Below are positions 1-9,342 of a stretch of DNA of 64,000 nucleotides, piece after piece. Where the stretch lies: NCBI RefSeq assembly GCF_023634845.1, contig NZ_JAMLJL010000013.1, positions 48,403-112,402 of the forward strand, in the 5' to 3' direction. The stretch's first letter is position 1, and each line of letters opens with the position of its first letter. The notes beneath the pieces are model-generated. The model had not been told where the DNA came from, did no database searches, and saw only the letters and a list, made by a program, of their open reading frames with translations. This DNA is from Flavobacterium amniphilum (lineage in GTDB: Bacteria > Bacteroidota > Bacteroidia > Flavobacteriales > Flavobacteriaceae). The translations under genes and the position numbers were made by a program.

Positions 1-1564
1 CGACAGTTTCTTTATACTCTGGCGCAATTTTCACGGCCGTATGTGCACGTGAAGTCGTTGCTCCACCAATCATTACAGGAATTTTAATATTGAGTTTATC
101 TAATTCTTTGGCCAAATACACCATTTCGTCCAACGAAGGCGTAATCAAACCGCTCAATCCGATAATATCCACATTTTCTTTTACTGCCGTTTCAATGATT
201 TTTTCCGGCGGCACCATCACTCCCAAATCGATGATTTCAAAATTATTACAGGCCAAAACCACCGAGACAATATTTTTCCCGATATCGTGCACATCACCTT
301 TAACCGTAGCCATTAGCACACGGCCGGCACTCGATGATTTCCCATCTTTCTGCTCTTCAATAAACGGTAGCAGGTATGCAACCGCTTTTTTCATCACACG
401 GGCAGATTTCACTACTTGAGGTAAGAACATTTTTCCACTTCCGAATAAATCACCCACAACGTTCATTCCGTTCATCAAATGATTTTCGATTACTTCAATC
501 GGGCGGTTAACTGACAAACGTGCTTCTTCCACGTCGGCTTCGATAAATTCATCGACTCCCTTCACCAACGAATGTGTCAAACGTTCCTGTACAGAACCGT
601 TACGCCATTCCTGAACAGCCTTCTCGGTATTTTTTACGTCACCTTTAACACTTTCGGCAAAATCCAAAAGTCTTTCGGTTGCATCATCCCTCCGGTCTAA
701 AATAACATCTTCAACATGTTCCAGTAAATCCTTTGGTATATCATCATAGATCGTCAACATTTCAGGATTCACAATTCCCATGGTCATCCCGTTCTGAATG
801 GCATGATATAAGAAAACCGAATGCATCGCTTCACGAACAGTGTCATTTCCCCTGAACGAAAACGAAACATTACTCACACCACCGCTGATGTGGGCGTGTG
901 GTAAGTTTTCCCTAACCCATTTGGTTCCCCTGAAGAAATCCAATGCGTTCAATCGGTGCTCCTCCATTCCGGTAGCTACCGGGAATATATTCAAATCGAA
1001 AATGATATCCTGTGGCGCAAAATTTACTTCGTTTACCAAAATATCGTATGATCTTTGGCAGATTTCGATACGGCGTTCATAATTATCGGCCTGACCCACT
1101 TCGTCAAAAGCCATCACGATAACCGCTGCACCATAACGCTTGATTAGTTTAGCATGCTCAACAAAAGTCGCTTTTCCTTCCTTCAAAGAAATCGAATTCA
1201 CGACACACTTTCCCTGAACCACTTTCAATCCCGCTTCAATGATCTCCCATTTTGAACTGTCAATCATGATCGGAACCCTTGAAATATCAGGTTCGGCAGC
1301 AATAAGATTCAAGAATCTGGTCATGGCGTGTACACCATCCAACATTCCTTCATCCATATTAATATCAATAATCTGGGCACCGCCTTCAACCTGCTGTCTT
1401 GCAATATCAAGTGCCTCATCGTATTTTTCCTCTTTTATTAATCGCAGGAATTTCCTTGAACCCGTTACATTAGTACGCTCACCAACGTTAACAAAAACAC
1501 TGGTTGGCATAATAATCAAAGGCTCTAAACCTGACAATAGTAAATTTCTTCTTTCCTGACTCAT
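1..1564 (-). CDS. metH: Methionine synthase, folate/cobalamin-binding part (partial)
   Basis: Transfers a methyl group from methyltetrahydrofolate via cobalamin to homocysteine, in the cytoplasm. The visible 521 codons begin [10 protein letters not shown] and show a pterin-binding domain ([14 protein letters not shown] near residue 27, then a TIM barrel), a cobalamin cap module, and the B12-binding motif DVHDIGKN near residue 425. The gene runs off the left edge, so the rest of the B12 domain and any SAM-binding reactivation domain are not seen. The homocysteine-binding domain that fills the N-terminus of E. coli MetH is absent here and is encoded by the gene directly upstream, four bases away. 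The two are therefore a naturally split methionine synthase in one operon under the SAM-I riboswitch at 2641-2766. Confidence 0.96.
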   Translation of the reverse strand, partial: MSQERRNLLLSGLEPLIIMPTSVFVNVGERTNVTGSRKFLRLIKEEKYDEALDIARQQVEGGAQIIDINMDEGMLDGVHAMTRFLNLIAAEPDISRVPIMIDSSKWEIIEAGLKVVQGKCVVNSISLKEGKATFVEHAKLIKRYGAAVIVMAFDEVGQADNYERRIEICQRSYDILVNEVNFAPQDIIFDLNIFPVATGMEEHRLNALDFFRGTKWVRENLPHAHISGGVSNVSFSFRGNDTVREAMHSVFLYHAIQNGMTMGIVNPEMLTIYDDIPKDLLEHVEDVILDRRDDATERLLDFAESVKGDVKNTEKAVQEWRNGSVQERLTHSLVKGVDEFIEADVEEARLSVNRPIEVIENHLMNGMNVVGDLFGSGKMFLPQVVKSARVMKKAVAYLLPFIEEQKDGKSSSAGRVLMATVKGDVHDIGKNIVSVVLACNNFEIIDLGVMVPPEKIIETAVKENVDIIGLSGLITPSLDEMVYLAKELDKLNIKIPVMIGGATTSRAHTAVKIAPEYKETV

Positions 1565-1568
1565 TATA

Positions 1569-2558
1569 TCAAACTAGTTCTTGTGGATTTCTTGGCTTAT
1601 AGTTTTTAGCAATTTCTGCCATCAGCCTGATATGATCCGGAGTAGTACCACAGCATCCTCCAATAATATTCACTAAATTTTCTTCAAGGTATTCTTTAAT
1701 AAGTGCCTGTGTTTGCTCAGGAGTCTCATCATATTCTCCAAAAGCATTAGGCAATCCGGCATTGGGATGCGCCGAGACATTAAAAGCTGTATTATGTGCC
1801 AAAGTCTTCAAGTATGGCTTAAGCAAATCGGCACCTAACGCACAATTAAAACCTACACTCAACAACGGAATATGCGACACCGAAATCAAAAAAGCTTCAA
1901 CTGTCTGACCCGACAAGGTACGACCCGATGCATCGGTAATTGTTCCCGAAACCATGATAGGCACATCGATGTTTCTTTCTTCTTTTACTTCTTCAATAGC
2001 AAAAAGAGCTGCTTTAGCATTTAAAGTATCAAAAATAGTTTCAACCAATAAAACATCACACCCTCCATCTAACAAAGCTTCAACCTGTTGTTTATAAGCA
2101 ATGCGCAAATCATCAAATGTAACGGCTCTGAACCCCGGATCATTCACATCCGGTGACATCGATGCCGTTCTGTTTGTAGGCCCGATGGAACCCGCCACGA
2201 ATCTTGGCCTATCAGTAAATTCATCAGCAACCTCACGGGCAATTTTAGCCGATTCGTAATTTAGCTCATACACTAAATCTTCCATATGATAATCGGCCAT
2301 ACCGATGGTAGTTCCTGAGAAAGTATTAGTTTCTACGATATCGGCTCCCGCCTGATAATACAAACGGTGTACTTCCTTCACAGCTTCCGGCTGGGTTAAG
2401 GAAAGTAAATCATTATTTCCTTTTAACGGATGCGGAAAATCTTTGAAACGCTCACCGCGAAAATCTTCTTCTTCGAATTTATAGCGTTGTAACATGGTCC
2501 CCATCGCTCCATCGAGAACAAGGATTCTATTTTTAATTTCGGATTGAATTTTTGACAT
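1569..2558 (-). CDS. Homocysteine S-methyltransferase domain protein (split MetH, N-terminal half)
   Basis: Homocysteine-binding, zinc-dependent half of cobalamin methionine synthase. The 329-residue protein has the N-terminal [10 protein letters not shown] signature. The zinc ligands are a Cys in VGFNCALG (about residue 241) and the Cys pair in GGCCGTT (about residues 300-306). The open frame extends 7 codons upstream, but [13 protein letters not shown] at 2558 matches the usual family start. It lies four bases ahead of the folate/B12 half, and both genes follow a SAM-I riboswitch. As a free-standing protein it could in principle be a B12-independent methyltransferase, but its pairing with a MetH lacking this domain argues for a two-subunit enzyme. 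Confidence 0.95.
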   Translation of the reverse strand: MSKIQSEIKNRILVLDGAMGTMLQRYKFEEEDFRGERFKDFPHPLKGNNDLLSLTQPEAVKEVHRLYYQAGADIVETNTFSGTTIGMADYHMEDLVYELNYESAKIAREVADEFTDRPRFVAGSIGPTNRTASMSPDVNDPGFRAVTFDDLRIAYKQQVEALLDGGCDVLLVETIFDTLNAKAALFAIEEVKEERNIDVPIMVSGTITDASGRTLSGQTVEAFLISVSHIPLLSVGFNCALGADLLKPYLKTLAHNTAFNVSAHPNAGLPNAFGEYDETPEQTQALIKEYLEENLVNIIGGCCGTTPDHIRLMAEIAKNYKPRNPQELV

Positions 2559-2640
2559 AAAGTGTAACATATTAGGCATTGCTGCCTGTTTTGGGGCGCA
2601 AAATTTTATATGTTATCTAAAAAGAGAGAGAAAATCACTC

Positions 2641-2766
2641 CGGTTATCTTTGCCTTTACAACAACTGAAAAAAAATCAGTTTAAAAGCTAGAATGCAGCA
2701 CCTTCTACAAGTGTAGGGTTGCTAAGCGTTCATTGGGTCTATTCCCTCCCGCTTTCTTGATAACGA
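2641..2766 (-). promoter_or_regulatory. SAM-I (S-box) riboswitch upstream of the split metH operon
   Basis: On the minus strand the S-box core can be read in order: GTTATCAAGAAAGCG, GGAGGGA, a short loop, ATGAACGC, TAGCAACCC, a small P3 hairpin, AAGGTGCTGCATTCT. The closing P1 helix is GTTATC (2759-2764) with GATAAC (2643-2648). A P4-like hairpin (AAACTGA/TCAGTT) lies between. No terminator follows. A second GATAAC copy at 2613-2618, nearer the gene, could compete for the 5' strand of P1. Control could therefore be translational or by alternative pairing. Binding of SAM should lower expression of methionine synthase. Confidence 0.93.
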
Positions 2767-2786
2767 TACTAAAATTATGAACGTTG

Positions 2787-2794
2787 CAAAATTA
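2787..2794 (-). promoter_or_regulatory. Promoter -7 box for the metH operon
   Basis: TAATTTTG on the minus strand fits the Bacteroidota -7 consensus TAnnTTTG. It lies about 20 bases upstream of the riboswitch 5' end. An AGAAATATTTTC element at 2813-2824 resembles the shared 13-bp sulfur element near metB but sits at a different offset. Confidence 0.6.
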
Positions 2795-2890
2795 GGAATA
2801 AAAAACATAAAAAGAAATATTTTCCGTTTTTTACTAACAATAAAATATATTTTAGATTTTCAATCTATTTAATTTGATTTTTATAGAATT

Positions 2891-4111
2891 TTACTTGCGT
2901 ATTTTTTCATATTCCAAAAAATGATAGAAATACCATTTCTTCAAATCATTACTTATACAAATCATAATTAACGCATTAAACATCAGAAAAACAGGAAGCC
3001 AACCTTCCACTTTATGACCAAACAGCAATAAAAAGAAAAACAACCTGAAAATTTCAAGATAATAAATCCATTTCTTCTGTTCCAGCAATGCACCAATGTT
3101 AATCAACGTAACGATCAAAATTCCTGAGAAATTAAATTTCTCATAACCATCCAGATCGGCAAAACCGAAAGTAACAAACGTAAGCAACAAAAACACAAAA
3201 ACCAGTTGGCAGTTCACATATTTCTTCAAATTATCACTCAACCCAGTTTCTCTTCTGTTCTCCAAAAAAACCTTTTCAATGTAAGGCCGGATATTTTGAT
3301 CCATAACTTCCGGACTACCAAAGATTATCCTGAATTTCCCTTTAACTGTTACTTCTCTCCTTACACCTTCAATTATTTCCAGATAATAATGGAAATGTTG
3401 CCAAAGAAAACTATACCGGTTTAGCGGATGGGTAATCCCATAGACCGGCTTTTCTTCTTCCTGCTGAAAAGTACCAAAGATTTTATCCCAGAAAACAAAA
3501 ACATCACCAAAATTTTTATCCAGGTATTTTTCATTGGAAGCATGATGAACACCGTGTAAGGAAGGCGTAATCAAAATAAATTCAAGCCATTTTGGAGCAT
3601 TAATCACTTGAGTATGTGTAAAAAAAGAATACATTCCATGCAAAACCAAAACCAGCATTACCTGATCCGGATGAAACCCAAGTAAAGGCAATGCGCACCA
3701 AAAAGGCGTTCTGATAAAAGCCTGGATTGTTGTAATTCGGGTAGCTGCCGTAAAATTAAACTCATCACTGTGATGATGAACAATATGGGCAGCCCAAAAA
3801 AGATTAATCTGATGACCTAATCTGTGATACCAATACCACACGAGATCGGCAACCACAAGCAACAAGAGGCAAACATACCATTCTTTCGGAATTTCAAACC
3901 AAGCGTAGTTTTCATAGACATATACAAAAACAGTATAAAAAATTCCGCCCACAAACAAGTTGATAAAACGCTCAGCTATACCAATGGAAATATTGGAAAC
4001 TGAACTTCCGTATTTATAAACTTCCTGATTTTTTTTCCTCGAAATATAATATTCCAGTAACAGAAAAAACAAAAACAACGGCGCTGCCAATACTACCAAT
4101 TTTGAACCCAT
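2891..4111 (-). CDS. Fatty acid hydroxylase/sterol desaturase family membrane protein
   Basis: Di-iron membrane oxygenase family of 406 residues. The histidine clusters are HRLGHQ, AAHIVHHHSDEFN, HTQ and SLHGVHHASN, the usual iron-binding set, within several hydrophobic segments. The N-terminus is a membrane anchor (LVVLAAPLFLFFLLLEYYIS), and further transmembrane helices fill residues about 300-400. The substrate is not evident; relatives hydroxylate lipids, carotenoids or sterol-like compounds. It follows the aspartokinase-homoserine dehydrogenase gene by 33 bases on the same strand, so it may be read through from the metX promoter, although no functional link to methionine synthesis is apparent. 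Confidence 0.9.
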   Translation of the reverse strand: MGSKLVVLAAPLFLFFLLLEYYISRKKNQEVYKYGSSVSNISIGIAERFINLFVGGIFYTVFVYVYENYAWFEIPKEWYVCLLLLVVADLVWYWYHRLGHQINLFWAAHIVHHHSDEFNFTAATRITTIQAFIRTPFWCALPLLGFHPDQVMLVLVLHGMYSFFTHTQVINAPKWLEFILITPSLHGVHHASNEKYLDKNFGDVFVFWDKIFGTFQQEEEKPVYGITHPLNRYSFLWQHFHYYLEIIEGVRREVTVKGKFRIIFGSPEVMDQNIRPYIEKVFLENRRETGLSDNLKKYVNCQLVFVFLLLTFVTFGFADLDGYEKFNFSGILIVTLINIGALLEQKKWIYYLEIFRLFFFLLLFGHKVEGWLPVFLMFNALIMICISNDLKKWYFYHFLEYEKIRK

Positions 4112-4144
4112 TTAATAACGACTACTTAGTTTAAATTTTATTAA

Positions 4145-6553
4145 TTATCCTTTATCGGCTATTCTTAGAATATCACCAAAAACGCCACGTGCTGTTACTG
4201 ATGCACCGGCACCGGCTCCTTGAATAACAATCGGACGCTCACCATATGACTCGGTATAGATTTCGAAAATTGAATCCGAACCTTTCAATTGTCCCAAAGC
4301 TGAACTTTCCGGTACTGAAACCAATTTCACTTCCAGATTTCCTTTGTCCTGTTGCAAATCACCCGAAAGTTCTCCAACGTATCGCAATACGTTTCCTTTT
4401 TCTTGATTCTCTTTTACTTTTTCATAGAAACTATCCAACTTCTGTAAACTACTCAGGAATTCATCTGTTGGAATTTCCCGCAACTCTTCAGGAATTAAAT
4501 TTTGAATCTGAATTTCATCAAACTCATTCTGCAAATCCAGTTCCCTTGCCAGAATCAACAATTTTCTTGCCACATCGTTTCCACACAAATCCTCACGTGG
4601 ATCTGGCTCAGTATAACCATTCGAAATGGCACCTTTCAACACCTCACTGAAAGCCTTTTCCTCCACCGAAAAATGATTGAAAATAAAGCTCAGTGAACCC
4701 GAAAACACACCTTTTATTTTCGTAATATTCTCTCCCGACAAGTGCAACAGCTTAATGGTATCAATAAGCGGCAATCCGGCACCCACGTTGGTTTCATATA
4801 AATAATTCTTTTGGTTGTCATTTAATGCTTTGCGCAGTTTTTTATAAAAATCATAACTCAGCGTATTCGCAACTTTATTGGAAGAAACCACATCAAAACT
4901 ATTCTCAATCAGTTGAATGTAATTTTGTACAAAATCCTTGCTCGCCGTATTATCGACTGCGATTAAATTCTCAAGATGGTTTTCATTGGCAAACTTCACG
5001 ATATCCTGAATTGTGTAAGCATTACCCTTTTCGCTGATTTCTGCTTTCCAGTTTTCGGAAACCCCGTTTTTATCCAAAAGAATTTTTGAAGAATTGGCTA
5101 TGGCAAAAACATTCAGTTTGACACCTTTTTTTTCTTCAATCGTTTTAGCAGAAGATAAAATCTGGTCAATTAATGTTCCGCCAACTAATCCGTGACCAAA
5201 AATGGCTAGGTTAATTTTTTTGGAAACACCGAAAATCTCACCATGAATTACATTCAATGCTCTTTTCAGATCCGGCTTTTTAATCACCAAACTGATATTT
5301 CTTCCAGTGCTGGTATTGTTAAAAAGAATGGGAACAATCTTATTGCGGATTAAAGCAGTATAAGGTTTATGGAACGTACTTAAATCCTGACCGATGATTG
5401 AAATAACCGAAATATTATCATCAACAGTGATTTGATTCACATCCCGTGTATAAAAATCGGTTTCAAATTCTTTCTCCAAACCGGTTAAAGCATCCGAAGC
5501 TCTTTCGGCATTTACTACAATCCCAATTCCTCTTTCGGAAGAACCTTGCGAAATGATACTCACACTTATATTGTTATCGGCCATCACTTTGAAGATCCTG
5601 GCATCCACACCTGTTTTCCCGAGTAATCCTCTACCTTCGAGATTAATCAATGAAACGTTATCCAAAATGGAAAGTGATTTGATTCCTTCATTTGTTTGCT
5701 CCGATGTAATTAGTGTTCCTTTATTTTCAGGATTAAAAACGTTAAGGATACGCAGCGGAATATTCTTTTCCACCAACGGAATGATCGTTTTGGCATGCAA
5801 AATATTCGCTCCGAAATTAGCCAGCTCATTTGCTTCATTGAAAGACAAGCGTTCAATTTTTTTAGCATCTGAAACCAAATCCGGATTAGCCGTATAAATT
5901 CCGTCCACATGGGTAAAATTCTGAAATTCCTCAGCGTCAAGGTAATTGGCCAAAAGTGACGCTGTATAATTACTTCCGTTTCTTCCCAAAGTCGTGGTTT
6001 CACCTTGTAATGTTGAAGCTATGAATCCGGTTACAATGGATATTCCGTCATAATTCTCAAAAGCTTTCTTAATATTTTTATCAGTTTCCGATTCTATAGG
6101 CTGGGCATTTCCGAAATTACTATCCGTCTTAATTAACTCCCTTGCATCTACAAAACGGGCCTTCAATCCTTTTCCGTTCAAAACCGAAGTTACATATTTA
6201 GCCGAAAGAATCTCTCCGAAAGACACCACCTGATCTTTTATTTTCTCACTGTAATCTCCAAGAAGCTTTACACCTTCAAACAGTTTCTCCAGCGTTGAAA
6301 ATTCAGATTCAAACAAAATTGCGTCGGCAGCATTAGATTGATACTCTTTAAATCCGGTCAAAGTTTTGGCAAAGTCTTTCCCGTTTTTAGCATCGTCAAG
6401 AATTCCCAAAAGCTCATCGGTCGCATTGCCTCTTGCCGAAACAACCACGGAAATAGTTTCGCTGTCAAAATATTTTTTTGCTATGATTGAAATCACCTGA
6501 TCAATCCCTTTTCCGTTAGCCAGGGATTTGCCTCCAAATTTTAAAACCTTCAT
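4145..6553 (-). CDS. thrA: Bifunctional aspartokinase/homoserine dehydrogenase
   Basis: Catalyses aspartate phosphorylation and reduction of aspartate semialdehyde to homoserine, feeding methionine and threonine synthesis. The 802-residue protein starts with the kinase motif KFGGKSLANG and carries a central pair of ACT-like regulatory segments (about residues 305-450). The homoserine dehydrogenase begins with the Rossmann motif LAIFGHGLVGG and includes SNKVAN and the signature around GSLSFIFNHF. The open frame has 9 extra codons upstream; MKVLKFGG at 6553 is the canonical start. It lies 65 bases after metX on the same strand (38 bases from the longer open frame), so it is expected to be under the metX Met-codon attenuator. 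Whether it is a ThrA or MetL type cannot be settled by eye; the metX linkage favours a methionine role. Confidence 0.95.
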   Translation of the reverse strand: MKVLKFGGKSLANGKGIDQVISIIAKKYFDSETISVVVSARGNATDELLGILDDAKNGKDFAKTLTGFKEYQSNAADAILFESEFSTLEKLFEGVKLLGDYSEKIKDQVVSFGEILSAKYVTSVLNGKGLKARFVDARELIKTDSNFGNAQPIESETDKNIKKAFENYDGISIVTGFIASTLQGETTTLGRNGSNYTASLLANYLDAEEFQNFTHVDGIYTANPDLVSDAKKIERLSFNEANELANFGANILHAKTIIPLVEKNIPLRILNVFNPENKGTLITSEQTNEGIKSLSILDNVSLINLEGRGLLGKTGVDARIFKVMADNNISVSIISQGSSERGIGIVVNAERASDALTGLEKEFETDFYTRDVNQITVDDNISVISIIGQDLSTFHKPYTALIRNKIVPILFNNTSTGRNISLVIKKPDLKRALNVIHGEIFGVSKKINLAIFGHGLVGGTLIDQILSSAKTIEEKKGVKLNVFAIANSSKILLDKNGVSENWKAEISEKGNAYTIQDIVKFANENHLENLIAVDNTASKDFVQNYIQLIENSFDVVSSNKVANTLSYDFYKKLRKALNDNQKNYLYETNVGAGLPLIDTIKLLHLSGENITKIKGVFSGSLSFIFNHFSVEEKAFSEVLKGAISNGYTEPDPREDLCGNDVARKLLILARELDLQNEFDEIQIQNLIPEELREIPTDEFLSSLQKLDSFYEKVKENQEKGNVLRYVGELSGDLQQDKGNLEVKLVSVPESSALGQLKGSDSIFEIYTESYGERPIVIQGAGAGASVTARGVFGDILRIADKG

Positions 6554-6618
6554 TTTCTTTGATTTTTTTAATACCGGCAAATTTTAAAATCACCTGCCGG
6601 TAATGTTGTGTGTTATGT

Positions 6619-7593
6619 TTAGTTATTGTGTTTTTTAAAAACAGGCTCTAAAATTGTGTTAAGCTGTTTATATTCTATCAGAAAAGCATCATGCCCATGA
6701 ATGGAATCAATTTCAGAATATTGCATTCGTTCATTTACCGATACTAATTTTTGATAAACCGTTCTGTTTTCTTGCGGTGTAAAAAAATAATCGGTATTAA
6801 TAGCTACTTGTATAATCTGGGCGTTGGTTTTTTTTCCAAATCCAATCAGATCATCTTCGGAAATTTCTTCACCAATCGTTTTCAGGAGATGATTCATCAG
6901 TTTGTAGGATTTCAACAAAAATCGCTGTTCCAATTTTTCTCCGTGATGCAATAGCCACGATTCAATATCATACAAGCGTCCTTTTTTTTGAGTTTTAAAT
7001 TTATATTGAAATGATTGGGGTGTTCGGTATAACAGCATGGCATGTAAACGTGCGTTGTGTATGGGTTGTACCGAATTATTCAAGATTTGATCCTGTACCA
7101 GCACGTTCCCAATCAGCCAATCTGTTGCTTTATAATTTGTCGCAATCGGAATGATATACTGAATAGCATTAGGTTTTAAAAACCCCATCTCCCAGGTAAT
7201 TCCACCGCCTAAACTTCCGCCAATAACAGCAAAAAGCTTATTTATCCCGATTTTCTCCAATCCTTTCCAGAAAATTACTGCAATATTTTTAGTGGTGTAA
7301 TCTTTATAATTATCAATCAGGTTCTCCGGATTTCCACAATAACCATTTCCCGGAATATTAAAACAAACAACAGTGAAACGGTCAAGATCAATGACTTCAT
7401 CAAAACCAACCAGACTTTTCCACCAGCCGTTTTCTCCGGCTACATTTGAATTCCCTGTTAATGCATGATTGACCAAAACAACCTCAGCTGTACCCAAAGG
7501 CTTTCCGAATAGCTGATATGACAGATTGATATTACCGGCCGGAAATTCTTCCGGCAATAAATCGTCAAGCGTTATGGTATATAAATTTCTCAT
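6619..7593 (-). CDS. metX: Homoserine O-acetyltransferase
   Basis: Acetylates homoserine for direct or trans-sulfuration to methionine. This alpha/beta-hydrolase-fold protein has 324 residues, slightly shorter than many MetX proteins. It shows the NHALTGNSNV oxyanion region, the nucleophile elbow GGSLGGG, and the C-terminal Asp/His segment ending SIHGHDAFLIE. It is the first gene after an attenuated leader with a Met-rich mini-ORF (7749-7817), and is followed by aspartokinase-homoserine dehydrogenase. The ATG lies only about 10 bases after the T-tract of a second terminator-like hairpin (7602-7638). Confidence 0.95.
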   Translation of the reverse strand: MRNLYTITLDDLLPEEFPAGNINLSYQLFGKPLGTAEVVLVNHALTGNSNVAGENGWWKSLVGFDEVIDLDRFTVVCFNIPGNGYCGNPENLIDNYKDYTTKNIAVIFWKGLEKIGINKLFAVIGGSLGGGITWEMGFLKPNAIQYIIPIATNYKATDWLIGNVLVQDQILNNSVQPIHNARLHAMLLYRTPQSFQYKFKTQKKGRLYDIESWLLHHGEKLEQRFLLKSYKLMNHLLKTIGEEISEDDLIGFGKKTNAQIIQVAINTDYFFTPQENRTVYQKLVSVNERMQYSEIDSIHGHDAFLIEYKQLNTILEPVFKKHNN

Positions 7594-7601
7594 CTTCTTT
7601 T

Positions 7602-7638
7602 AAAAAAGACTGCCTCCGAATAAACCAGAGACAGCCTT
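7602..7638 (-). terminator. Second terminator-like hairpin directly before metX
   Basis: On the minus strand AAGGCTGTCTC pairs with GAGGCAGTCTT (11 pairs with two G-U) and is followed by TTTTTT. It lies between the leader terminator and the metX start. Upstream, a GTAATC/GATTAC dyad at 7666-7680 runs into ACAGCTT (7661-7667), which can pair with AAGGCTGT of this stem. That makes a second antiterminator arrangement possible. No Met-rich ORF overlaps it. Confidence 0.6.
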
Positions 7639-7693
7639 AACAAACAAAAAACAAATTTTAAAGCTGTAATCCCAGATTACGTTTCAATAAATC

Positions 7694-7726
7694 ATAAAAA
7701 AAACCTCTGTTTAGGCAGAGGTTTTT
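7694..7726 (-). terminator. Attenuator terminator of the metX leader
   Basis: On the minus strand AAAACCTCTG, a CCTAAA loop and CAGAGGTTTT are followed by a run of T. The 5' arm CCTCTGC is complementary, with one G-U, to GCAGGGG inside the leader ORF at 7763-7769. It can therefore be sequestered in an antiterminator. Confidence 0.85.
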
Positions 7727-7748
7727 ATTGTTCTTTTATATTTTAAAA

Positions 7749-7805
7749 TTACACAATAGTATCCCCTGCGTCATATTGACACATCATCATTACTATATAG
7801 CACAT
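7749..7805 (-). CDS. Met-rich leader peptide of the metX operon
   Basis: An 18-codon ORF, MCYIVMMMCQYDAGDTIV, begins about 23 bases downstream of the expected transcription start. Three consecutive ATG codons (7782-7790) are followed 12 bases later by GCAGGGG, which can pair with the 5' arm of the terminator at 7694-7726. An in-frame GTG at 7817 would add MKTT, similar to the start of the metB leader (MMKTT), so translation may begin there. Stalling at Met codons should leave GCAGGGG free and prevent termination. The function is inferred from geometry and from two sister leaders in this window. Confidence 0.78.
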   Translation of the reverse strand: MCYIVMMMCQYDAGDTIV

Positions 7806-7834
7806 TGTTGTTTTCACATCATTTATTAACGAGG

Positions 7835-7884
7835 CAAATTTAGAATCTTTTTCTAATTAAAAAAATATTATAGATTATTTTTCT
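7835..7884 (-). promoter_or_regulatory. metX promoter with paired 13-bp sulfur elements
   Basis: The -7 box TAAATTTG is at 7835-7842. Two copies of a 13-bp element follow upstream, read on the plus strand as AGAATCTTTTTCT (7842-7854) and AGATTATTTTTCT (7872-7884), starting exactly 30 bp apart. The same pair at the same offsets occurs at the cysH and metB promoters, pointing to a common regulator. Confidence 0.75.
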
Positions 7885-8300
7885 AAATTTTATTCTTTCA
7901 TAATAATTTATTAGTTATTTTTTCTATTTAACTCTTTTTTAAATTGAAATAATTCTAGAATTATTCATTATCGCATTAAATTATCATCATTAACATTCTA
8001 TCACTAGACATGATCACCTTAAACATCGTCACTAAAGGCTATTTTTTTTTACAAAAAACATACCGGCAAGTCACACCATTAAAAGAACTAAAATTGATCT
8101 CTTCAAATTCTAACCTACCATATACAATGACGGGTAACAGCTATAATTCATTAGAAAACTAAATATTTAAAGAGTCGGCAAATCTATTGAAAACCAAAAT
8201 TAATGTTATGTAACAAAAAAGTTAATTAATTAATTTTTAGTTATTTATTAATTTTTTGTACTATTTTTATTACAATATCAACTTTAAAACTAATAATGAA
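7885..8300. other. AT-rich intergenic region between divergent genes
   Basis: About 415 bases between the metX promoter elements and the lipoprotein start. It is very AT-rich near the plus-strand gene (repeated TTAATTAATTAATTTTTAG-like sequence). I see no convincing ORF, RNA gene or TAnnTTTG box in the plus direction. Confidence 0.5.
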
Positions 8301-9248
8301 ATGAAAACAAAATTTGCAAATGCCTTAAAGGCTTTATTAGTGCTTTCTGCGCTGATCATGAACAGTTGTCAGGATGACACTACCGATTCCGTAAAGGAAA
8401 ATTCAATTGAAACACAATTAATTGAAAATTTAAAAAAGGAATTAACTACACCTACTTCTCAAGAATTACCACAAGCAGTTCAAAATCAGTTAAATCTTTC
8501 GAAAGCCAACCTTTCTAACTACCTAAATGATGAATTAAAAATCACCGAAGTGGAAGTTTTGGGTAAACTTTCAACAAACAAAGGGATTATAACTGCACAA
8601 AATGTCGTTTCAAATGAAGAAAGTACTTTAGCATTTGGAAATATAAAAGACAAAAAAACAGTTGTCATTGGAAAAATGAAAAAAATCTACTCAGGCAACG
8701 CATTAGCTACAACTAAAAAAAATATTAGTGAAATAGCTGTAAAAGAAATACAACTAGAAGACAACTTATTGAAAATTACATGGGTAAATAAAGGACAAAA
8801 ATTCACCTCATTATGTTTTTACAGAAATTCCGGAATTGTTTGGGATAATGTTTTAAGCGGATTAATTATGATGGATCCCAAAGGAAAAACAGAATCTTCA
8901 AATGAACAGCAATCAAAAATACTTTCTAAATGGTACAAGCAATGGTGGACAGCTAGTTGGTTATGGGGCTCAGATCGGGGAGAAATTGGTTACCAGATAA
9001 CTATCTATTATAGTGGATCAACAGTGTCCAATACTGACGTTAGTGACTGGGGACACATGTCTTTGGGATCAGCCAGAAGTGAAAGCAAAATAACCAAAGA
9101 AACAGGAAGTTACGGTCAATGTAGATATGCTCTGGGATTATGCACACCAACCGGTTCTTTAAGCTTCAGCTACAGTTCTTTTTCCGTATCTTTTTCAGGA
9201 CTTGGAAGTAACATTGTAAGCAACGGATACAAATCACTTTATCCTTGA
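8301..9248 (+). CDS. Putative lipoprotein of unknown function
   Basis: A 315-residue protein that I do not recognise. The likely start is MKTKFANALKALLVLSALIM, with a Cys shortly after (NSCQDD) as a lipobox. The open frame extends 15 codons upstream, but that stretch is not signal-like. A polar, Lys/Glu-rich N-terminal half is followed by a C-terminal third rich in Trp, Tyr, Gly and Ser (about residues 215-315), which suggests a beta-rich domain exposed outside the inner membrane. It stands alone on the plus strand between two minus-strand sulfur operons and has its own terminator at 9261-9293. There is no evident link to sulfur metabolism. Confidence 0.75.
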   Translation: MKTKFANALKALLVLSALIMNSCQDDTTDSVKENSIETQLIENLKKELTTPTSQELPQAVQNQLNLSKANLSNYLNDELKITEVEVLGKLSTNKGIITAQNVVSNEESTLAFGNIKDKKTVVIGKMKKIYSGNALATTKKNISEIAVKEIQLEDNLLKITWVNKGQKFTSLCFYRNSGIVWDNVLSGLIMMDPKGKTESSNEQQSKILSKWYKQWWTASWLWGSDRGEIGYQITIYYSGSTVSNTDVSDWGHMSLGSARSESKITKETGSYGQCRYALGLCTPTGSLSFSYSSFSVSFSGLGSNIVSNGYKSLYP

Positions 9249-9260
9249 TTCATCTAATAA

Positions 9261-9293
9261 AAAACTCCTGTGCCTCAAAAACACAGGAGTTTT
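9261..9293. terminator. Bidirectional terminator between the lipoprotein and the sulfur operon
   Basis: AAAACTCCTGTG and CACAGGAGTTTT form a 12-bp stem with A and T tracts on both sides, serving the convergent genes ending at 9248 and 9343. Confidence 0.9.
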
Positions 9294-9342
9294 ATAAAAA
9301 TAACGATCAGCTTCCTTACTTATGCAAACAATTGCAATTCCA

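Noticed and set aside
1..2558. metH considered as frameshifted
   Set aside because: Both halves have their own start and stop codons with a clean four-base gap at a natural domain boundary, a recurrent architecture in this phylum.
7645..7692. TTG-initiated MKRNLGLQL ORF near the second metX hairpin
   Set aside because: No Met or other relevant codon run and a rare start codon; probably chance.
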